Source: Salvator merianae
Lineage: Eukaryota; Chordata; Lepidosauria; Squamata; Teiidae
Length of the DNA stretch: 64,000 bases
NCBI GenBank assembly: GCA_003586115.2
Contig: QVOM02000112.1
Location: 103,739,174 to 103,803,173 of the forward strand
Direction of reading: 5' to 3'
Shown here: in pieces, positions 55,846 to 64,000 of the stretch
Layout of the letters: every line of letters starts with the position of its first letter
Position numbering within the stretch: the first letter of the stretch is position 1
The notes under the pieces: model-generated
Seen by the model: the letters and a program-made list of their open reading frames with translations, nothing else
Databases searched by the model: none
What the model was told of the DNA's origin: nothing
Program-made: the position numbers and the translations under genes

Positions 55846-58419
55846 TTTTTTTAGCCATTGTGAGAGATTGGGGGACCTTTAGAATGGGTAAACGAGGCTG
55901 GCCACAGAAATTGCCAAACCAACTAACCTAGCCATAGAAGAACCTGAAAAAAAAAAACCCAGGTATATCTGATGTTGGGCAGATTTTCTACAGCTTTTGG
56001 CAACAGACTACCAGTGAGCTCTGTTTCTGATCCAGACCAGACACGCTTCTGGAACCTTAATGTGTCAACTTGTTAAGGCCGTTCAGGAAATCCTTCCAGG
56101 AGCATGATAAAATACCTGGAGCAGGAGAAGGGCCTTGCTTGATGTTTCTCCTGCTGCAGATTTTGAAACTGGGACACTTGTTTGAGCAGTTCTTTGGAAA
56201 TAATGAGCAGCTGCTCCGTGAATCCAGTGCTGGGACGATGGAAGATTTCCAGGGGCTTCCTGCTTCGTTCTGGTAATTGCAGAGGCCTCTTAGAACAGGA
56301 ATAAGGCTGGGAAAACTTTGGTGGGTATTTCAATGAGGGACGCAACATATTTGCATAATGGGGGAGGGAAAATTGATCTAAAACTCAGAATATTCTCTAA
56401 ATTTCCCACTACATTCATAGTGCTGAGCCCACAGTGAAAGCACCAGGCAATTAACTCCAGTTTCTAATTGGGAAACATATTTTTGGCCTCTCTCTGCCAG
56501 GCAGATCCAGGCTGGATTTAAATATTTGAATTAAAGCATTTTTTCAGCTTTGCGGGAAAGGAATAATAATGGGACGGATTCCAGATTCTGAAACCCCATG
56601 ATTAATGCCTTTAAGATTCAGTTTCTAGCTGATGGTTAAGAGCTGAGTTTGGATTTTCTGAAACTGTATTTTGAAATCGGAAGTAGGCAGACCTGCTGCT
56701 CATTCAGAGTTCTGTGTCCGTAGAATCCGGTTATACTTTGCAACAACGAATGTGCTTAAACGTGGATGGTTGTGTCAGAAAGTTTTTATTGTCATTATTT
56801 TTTTAATGCCTTACTAGACCTGCATTAAAGGGTATGGAGTGAGCTTGACCAGTGTGAGACATTCACGAGGGCTGCATTCACGAGGAGTGTCACGAACTCT
56901 GGATGAGCCAACTTTTTGTCAGGAACCCAGAAGCAAAAGGCAACCCTTTTTGAGAGTTTGCCCAGCTGCAGAGGATGGTGGGGTTTTTTTAACTGCTGAA
57001 CTTTGTACGTGTATTTGGTCTCTGCAGTTACTTTGACATGAAAAAATAAATGTCCCTTGATTTCAGTAAGTATATTTTGTTCCTCTGGGCTCATTCTTAG
57101 AATCGTGTTTCTTGCAGAAAGTTTCAGCTTTGGATCTAAATATAAATGGAAGTCACTACAAGGGGAAAACGAACAGCTCTTGCTGAGTCCCAGTTACAAT
57201 AAGTTTGAACCAAAGACGTTCTCAGGGTATGGGGATTTTGAGAGACATCCAGCTAGAGGTGCCTTTAGAATCCAAATCCTACAGTTTTGGGCAGTCTGCA
57301 GGTGGTAGAGTGGACTAAAACTTTGCTTCTAGTTTCTCAATGGGGGTAGAAGAGTTCACAGAAAAAATAAATCCCTCAATATAGAAAGTCACTACAACAT
57401 TTCAAGAACCGCTTTTGCTAAGCCTTCTCCCTGACTTCCCTGTTTTCTACTTGCAGGGATTTATTTGACCATATATAGTCTGTTTTGAAAGCTCCAGTGT
57501 TGGTTTACCGAATATTTGGGCCTAGAGAAAAACGCAGTACCATTTGATGCTTCCTAGTTTCTAGAATTCTTAGCTAAAGGCCGAGAAGAACATATCGGTA
57601 GGCAGGGGCCTGATTTAGAGAGGGACACTAGATATCTTCATGAATCAGCTGCATCAGGAGAGAGGGGGGGTCGTCTCTTTGCATGCCACAGGGCCCTTGT
57701 CTGATCCATTTCCCTTTCCCAATTTGTCAGGCTGCATCTCTGGTGGAAGTGGTAATTTTTCCGGCAGCTGCCTGAGGCCTGGTTACAGCCACTTAAAAGA
57801 TTTTTTATAACCAATTACAGTCCTATAAATCATCACCCAGTGTGTGGCTGGTTCTACATTGGTTTCTGACTCGCTGGGCACATACCTTTGAATTCCCCTA
57901 ACTGCAAAGCTTTGATCGGCCATTCCTTGCAGCTGATCCTTTGAGAGGGAGCCCAGGGCTATCTGCCTAGTGGAAAGGGGTGCAGTCTTCTCCGTCCTTG
58001 TTGGGTTAACACAAGCAACATAACCGAGGCTCACCAATAGGGGAAGGAAGGATCTTTATTTGAACAGCTAGCTGAAAGGCAAGGACTGGCACCTGGAGAG
58101 TCCTGGGTACCCAAGATGGTCCTTCCTTCTGAACCTTCCTGTATTTTCAGAAGCCCCACGGAACACGATGGAACTTACGCAAAGCCTGACTTTCAACAGG
58201 ATCGAGAAGCTTGCAACTTTTTCTTTATACTTGTTGCCAGGTGACATCCACAAATGTTCACCGTTTCAGGTTGTCTCTGGTAATATCCCATAGCTGTTTC
58301 AAGGTAGTTTAACCTGGTAGTCTATCCATCACTCTATTGTTTTCTTGTTCTTTGCTTTCCTCCACTTTGTCAAGCATAATGTTCTTTTTGTCCATCTTCT
58401 GCTCCCATAACATGCCCAA

Positions 58420-58515
58420 AGCAGCTTGCATCTGATGAAGCAGGCTTAGTCTATGAAAGCTCATGCTACCTTCTTTCTTTCTGTAAGTCTCTAAGATACT
58501 ACTAGACCCTTTTGC
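58420..58515. mobile_element. Repeat with ATCTGATGAAGCAGGC motif
   Basis: CATCTGATGAAGCAGGCTTA, then CTATGAAAGCTCATGC and TAAGTCTCTAAGATACTACT, is the ending of a common reptilian retroelement family, perhaps Penelope-like. Only this piece is seen. Confidence 0.5.
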
Positions 58516-59981
58516 TTATGGATCCAGTCTTTGAATTATGCCAAAAGTATGTAAGTTTCTGCTGGATGGCCTCCATCTCAAGGGATCAGTAAGCTTTTAT
58601 CATTTCCAAGATTGATCTATTTGTTCTTTGTGCAGTCCTTGCTATTCTTAGTAACCCTGATCTGCAAGAAGGACGAATCTCACCATTCTGTAGTGGCTTC
58701 AAAGGCTTTATAATGCCTTTGGACTCAATATGCAGCCTCTTCCAGCAAAAGATGAAAGAACTATTTGAGTCCCTTAAAGATCAACCAAATTCTTGCGGTC
58801 TAGGCATTGCAAACTACAGGCCAGTCCTTCAGATGTATATTCTGATCTTTTTCTGCGCTTATGTGGGAACAGGTCCCATTCAGCTTAATAGGACTCATTT
58901 CTGAGCTCAGAAGTATTGCTGATGATGTTGTGGAGCACTATCTTGTTGGGTCAACTCTTAGTGTCTACATGGACACATTTATCTAGTTTTCTTGGCAGAT
59001 CACAGTAGTGGTTTTCCATACCTGTTTCTGAGGAAATGCTAGAGAACAAATTTGCAACCCTGTTTCTCCAGGCTATTGCTTTGCTACAAATATTGATGTG
59101 CTACAAATTGCCCCATTATCTCGACTCCCATCCTTCCCACTTGAATTCAGGAAATTCTAAAAAGCTTCCCTCAGATTGGATCGTTCCTTGGAAAGGTACA
59201 GCATCTGCATCATTTCTGAGCCTGAAATCATGAGTGAATAGGATCAGCTTCTCAGTCGAGGTGAAGAACAGAGTTATGCTTTGTTAGAATCAGAGCCTAA
59301 TCTGATTTCAGACCAAGTCTATCAATTTAACCACTTCTCACTTGAAATTGTCAGCAGGATGGAATGAAGGTGAAGGAGATGGTTGCTAGCCTTACTGTCA
59401 CTTCTATATGGAAGACAAGAGGCAGTGGGCTGTACGAATGTTTAGGAGTCTTAATTCACATTGTAACTTTATGCAGACTGTGATGGAGCATATGCTGAAG
59501 ATCGCTGGTTCGAATTTTGCGTCTCCAAGTAGGAATAATCCCAGCAGGGACGCATTTAGGATAGAGTGGGTCTCTGGCAAAGACTTGAGACTAAAAGCAT
59601 CCACAGAGTGCAAAAATGAATAAGCCTAAACTCTGCAGCCAGCCAAACCAAACTTGCCCCAGCAGCCTGCTGGCTTCTTGTAATGGTTTTTGGACCCCAA
59701 GTAAAAAACAAAACCTGAAAAACCCTGACCTCACCTGATGCATCCCTGGTGCCCAGCCTGAAATTCTAGGTGGTCAATGTCAGAATAAATAGTGCTGGGG
59801 GGGGGAGTGCATATTCTGATTATGAATAAGAATGTTCCTTGTGCTGGCTGAGGAAAAATGTTCTGTGAGGTTTAGTTAAACTTCTTCAAATCTCTTTAGA
59901 AGCAGTAGCACTGGCAACACATCCTACAAATTCGAAGTGAACCCTTTTATTCACTTGTGATGTTAAGATTGATCCCGTAGC

Positions 59982-59983
59982 GT

Positions 59984-60051
<68 letters not shown>

Positions 60052-60082
60052 CCTCCCTCCCTCCCTCCCTCCCTCCCTCCCT
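59982..60082. repeat. (CTTT)n then (CCCT)n compound microsatellite
   Basis: About 60 bp of CTTT units pass abruptly into about 40 bp of CCCT units. The whole stretch is polypyrimidine on this strand. Confidence 0.95.
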
Positions 60083-61040
60083 CGTCTCCCCATTTATCAC
60101 GGGGAACGGGCCTTCAATCTATCTGGCTTTGATATACACCTTCCTCGCTATTGTTTTTTCCAAGCACATCCCCTGCACCGGAAAAGAAAGAGAGAGAGGA
60201 GAAAGTACGTGGTGGGCAGAAAGAAGAGAAAAGATTTCGCAGTCAATATTGAAATCTACCATTGCCCTATCATTCACTCCCTTTCCTGGGTGGGGGAAGG
60301 TTCGGGCCCCTCCCCAGTGGAAGCAAGCTGGGAGAGGGAGAGAGGCCACAAAATTCCCGCACCAAATCGGGGGCGTGTGTTTTATTTTTTATTATTTCAA
60401 ATTTCATCCCCAAGGAAGCTCGTCTGTCTTTTTCAGACCATTTAAAACCGTAGAATATACCAATTCATTTAAAGGTTTTCAGGTATAAATTTAAATACAA
60501 ACAGCAGCAGTAAAACATTCTAAGGAAAGAGATCAGATCAGGGGTTGGGTGGTTTGCATGGAACTGCAGCTAAAGGACTTATCTTTTCTAGTCTGGAAAA
60601 TATGTCCCTGCTCCTCTTCCGACCTTTTCCTTCCTTCTTGAAATCAGGGGCGTAACTACCATTGAGCAAGCCTGTCCTTTTGTCAGGAAGCAAAGTGAGA
60701 GGTTTTTTTAAGCCTTTGGCTGTCGGGTGAGTGTGTTTTCTGGTGCACTCTGTACATGTTCTGCACCGTACGAGGAACCATCTTGAGTGTTTACTTGGTT
60801 GCTCGCTTGCATTTGCCAGGGTCCCCTTCCACCTTAGTCAAATCCCTGCTCGAAAGCTATGAAAATATTTCAGATCTCAAGAATTACTCCTCCTCGCATT
60901 TTCACTGAGAACTGTTGTCCCTGGGTGCTTAAACTTAGTGCCTTTCTGACTTCCCTTTTGCTGCCTTAGATGGGAGAAAATTCAGGAGGCAACTCTAACA
61001 CCCCCAACAGCGGAAGACCACTCATTTTGTCTTAAATTAA

Positions 61041-61249
61041 GACTGTGCTCAAACTTAACAAAAGGGGCGCATCAGAAGACAGTGTGTGGCCCTCCTGTCC
61101 CCAACCTTCTCCAGTTCACCTTTTCTAGCATAGAATGTACATGAGCGGGGGGAGGGGCAGGCTGGTGTGTGAACAATCCCACCTCAGAGCCCTCAGTAAG
61201 ACGCCTCCGAGAAGCTTTTTCTTTTTTGTGTGTGTATCTGATCACAGCC
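61041..61249. mobile_element. MITE family H
   Basis: Left GACTGTGCTCAAACTTAAC and right GTATCTGATCACAGCC are inverted. The body (AACCTTCTCCAGTTCACC, AGCATAGAATGTACATGAGC, GAACAATCCCACCTCAG) matches 27067-27289 in the same orientation. Flanks TAA and TCA are a decayed 3-bp duplication at best. Confidence 0.75.
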
Positions 61250-61449
61250 TCACTCGCTTGTCCGCCAAACCTCTCCTTCAGCATACAGCACCTAATGGAT
61301 TCTATTCCGAATTAACATAGCTCACTTCGAATTCCACGTTCCTAGGATTTTTAGAGTTCAGTTCCTTAAAGAGAGGACGCCAGCTGGATCCCGCCATATC
61401 ATCTCTTGCCTCCTTTCTGTTTTTAAAAGACTGGCAACAAACAAGCAAG

Positions 61450-61605
61450 CGTTCACATCTAAAATTTAATCCAGCTCCAGACCAGTTTTAATCCACCTTC
61501 AGAGTGAAAGATTGCATCAGCAATATGACTAGTCATCTCCCCCATATTATCTAACCCAAAGGAGGATTTTCTGAGTTAGATAAATGCTGAAAGAAAATAG
61601 CTTGA
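61450..61605. mobile_element. MITE family F, right part missing
   Basis: GTTCACATCTAAAATTTAAT, CCTTCAGAGTGAAAGATTGC, ATTATCTAACCCAAAGG and TTTTCTGAGTTAGATAAATG match family F. It ends in a GAGAGAGA run. Confidence 0.7.
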
Positions 61606-62599
61606 AAGAGAGAGAGAAAGGGATACAGAAAAATCCGTCTACTCCCCAACTCCAACATAAATCCAAATTTGGCTGAATTTTACGGAATTCAAAACTTTGA
61701 GAATGTGAATCTCTTGGCATCTGGCCTATCCTGCCCTTCAATCTTTTGGCACAGTGACACAAGGTACGGTAATTCAGCAGGAATATTTTTGGACATGTTC
61801 AGAGATACTTCTGGTTATTAACTGCTGCATGTCAGAAATGAAAAGACAGGAACTGAACCCTGGGTGTTTGCTGCAGTTCAGATTATCCCGCCATCACTTC
61901 TTCTGATAAACTCCTATGAAAACAATATCAAGATCTTGGGGAATTTTAAAATAGAAATTTACAGGACTTTAACCCGATACTATTACGGTGACAGGCGAAG
62001 GCAGAATTGACAAAAATCATTAGACAGAATCATACACATAACAGGACCTCAAATAAGAGGACCGCAACATCAAATTTGAGAAGTTTTGGACAGCAGTGGT
62101 AAAAACTATAATTCGGACTTTAAGAGTAATTCCACGTGGTCTAATGATAACATTAAGAATACTATGAACAGTGCCCAGTCCAGGCAAGAAATCTAATATA
62201 TTGTGTTTGAAAAGGAGAATGAGAAATCCCTGGATAGCCCCAGGAAGCAACAGTTTGGGGAATATGCTATATTCTAAGAAATCTTAATGGCCTGTGTCTT
62301 GGGGAAGGAAAAAAATCGGTGAACTGTAATATATGACCTGTTTTTGATAATAAATGACGATGTTTATAAAGGTGAAGGAAGGAGAGTATCCTGCGTATTT
62401 CTCTTTTCTCGACCAATCTGGGGGAAAAGGCGCATGGCCTCTCTAAATGTTGGGTCGCCTTTTTTCAATAATCAGATTTTTTGGACGGGGGGACAAGTTG
62501 GCTAAAATTAGGCTGAGGAAGGTGAGAATTGGGGCAAGTGGATATCATTTTGAGAGCCCCCTACCCCCCCATAATACGAATTAAAAGATTCCAGCTTCT

Positions 62600-63420
62600 T
62601 TCTAACAGTTCACCTCCCGAGCGCGCTTCATCCTTCTCACAGCCTTTTTTCTTGACCGCCTTTATTTCCTGCGCCGGCCGGGGCAGGAGAGGGGAAGGGA
62701 CGAATGGCTTCATTCAAACAGTCACTCGCCCCCCGCAGCCTCCGGGGCTTCTCTTCATATGCACCGCTGGAGAGAGCGCGCGCGTGTGTTTTGTGGTGGT
62801 AGTGGGGAGGGATGAAAGCGCCTGCCGCCATTTGCTCAGGAGGGGTAAGGCAAACAGCATGCGCCTGTTATTCAGGGGCCTTGGCTTTGATAAGATCGCC
62901 TTGTAGCGCATTGTTGGCGCTTGTGTCGCCCATTCAGCGGCTCCAGGGAGATCCCTGTGATCGGCCTTGTCTTCCTGGCGGGGAAGCCTTTGTAGGTGGC
63001 GAGAGAGCTCTTTGTGTTTGGCTGCCTTGTTCTGATTTGCCTCGCCCAAATCAGGCTGCTGGCCATTAAACACCTACAGGCAGAATTTCTCCTTCTCCTT
63101 CGCCTTCCTCTCCTTCCTCCCCCTCCTCCCCCTTTTTCCTCTGGGAAAAGGAGAACAAAAAAGAGAACCAGTTGAACAAGAAGCAAGGGGGTGGGGGTGA
63201 GAAAAGGTTGTTTCCCGAAAACACGTTCCTTCCCCGGAGGCTCGGCGGAGGAGTTATAGCCAGTTCGGGTGGGGAAAAGATTGTCAGGCTAACTAGCCAT
63301 TGGGATCGAGCGTCAAGGCATTTGTTTCTCGGGTAGACGGGGTACGGAACGCAAAGGAAAGCGAAAAATGCCGAACAGATGACAGCGGGGATTTGGTTGG
63401 TGGTTTGTTTTGAAAAATGT
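62600..63420 (+). promoter_or_regulatory. CDX2: CpG-rich block in CDX2 intron 1 with TCF and GATA motifs: candidate enhancer or alternative promoter
   Basis: GC- and CpG-rich DNA free of recognisable repeats, about 9.1-9.9 kb after exon 1. At 62,885-62,894 CTTTGAT (TCF/LEF site) overlaps GATAAG (GATA site), giving CTTTGATAAG. Mouse Cdx2 is known to have intronic control elements and to respond to Wnt, but I cannot show that this is the counterpart. It could also be a CpG island unrelated to CDX2. Confidence 0.35.
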
Positions 63421-64000
63421 GGTTTTACTAAACTGCTTCGGATGGAAAATGAAAGACAGTATAAAACGCTTTCAGTCAAGCGCACTGAAAGTATTTAGGA
63501 AGGTGAAACAAGAGATCCCCAACATTTTTTTTACTTGCGTATCTCTTGGCAGCTTATTTCCATGTATTGAACCTTTCATAACAGTTGCTGTCATTTCAGA
63601 TTTATATGTTGTAACGCTAAGTGCCTTTTCGCGTCATTATTCAATTTTTCTGCGTACCCCCCAATATCCTGATTCGTATCTCCGGGTGTATGCGCACCCC
63701 AGGTTGGGAATGACTGATCTAGGCGAATACAGGCAGGGCTTAAATAGAAAACTTTGAGGGATTTCCCTCGCCCCATCTTTTAAAAAATGTAAATATTAAG
63801 AAATAGAAAGTATAAAAAATGTCTGCAAAATGTCACCAAGATTTCCTTTTCCATCCCAGTCATTTTCCATCCCACTTGAATATATCGACAAGTTTGTTTC
63901 CTTGTTCCAACCAGACTTACATTCAATGATCATTATCATATTATGATGATTATTATTATTGAAGATAATTCACATCTGTTGTTATTTCAGTAATAATAAG

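Larger units (their letters stand above)
53512..64000 (+). other. CDX2: CDX2 intron 1 (left 10.5 kb; right end outside the window)
   Basis: It starts GTAAGC. I searched all frames by eye for the CDX homeodomain start (KDKYRVVYTDHQ) and found none, so the intron exceeds 10.4 kb. Recognised contents are a perfect hairpin, three fold-back transposon copies, repeat remnants, a CT microsatellite and a CpG-rich block, listed separately. Stretches 54,050-55,100, 55,850-57,780, 58,520-59,980, 60,100-61,040 and 61,610-62,580 hold nothing I recognise. Confidence 0.85.

Noticed and set aside
57041..57110. CDX2 exon 2 candidate after TTGATTTCAG at about 57,065
   Set aside because: The text after this acceptor-like site does not encode any part of the homeodomain and meets stops.

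Overview
The window looks like nuclear DNA from a squamate reptile (a lizard or snake). It holds the 3' end of FLT3 followed by the start of CDX2, both on the + strand. This is the vertebrate FLT3-CDX2 end of the ParaHox neighbourhood. The squamate call rests on the repeats: a recognisable 3' part of an RTE/BovB LINE, tRNA-headed SINEs with a BovB-like tail (the Sauria SINE design), CR1- and L2-like LINE fragments, Penelope-like pieces, and many small fold-back DNA transposons. The species cannot be named from this sequence.

Layout. Positions 1-10,100 carry the last five coding exons of FLT3, equivalent to human exons 20-24. They encode the kinase C-lobe, from the catalytic loop to the C-terminal tail, and are separated by repeat-filled introns. 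Positions 10,100-49,000 are gene-poor. I find no further gene there, and in particular no exon of URAD, the gene that lies between FLT3 and CDX2 in mammals. This stretch is a patchwork of at least seven non-autonomous transposon families, often nested, plus LINE and SINE fragments, microsatellites and one recent 366-bp tandem duplication. From about 49,000 recognisable repeats thin out. A perfect run of 63 GAA units and two very G-rich tracts precede a CpG-rich promoter region (about 52,100-52,934) and CDX2 exon 1 (52,935-53,511). The remaining 10.5 kb is CDX2 intron 1. No homeobox exon is present, so exon 2 lies beyond the window.

FLT3 is a haematopoietic receptor tyrosine kinase and CDX2 is a gut/posterior homeodomain transcription factor. 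They do not share a pathway; they are neighbours through conserved synteny. PDX1 would be expected beyond the right edge. The most informative material outside the genes is the transposon biology (nesting order, target duplications, a CpG-rich young element beside a decayed copy of the same family) and candidate CDX2 control DNA. I found no evidence for a wholly new system.
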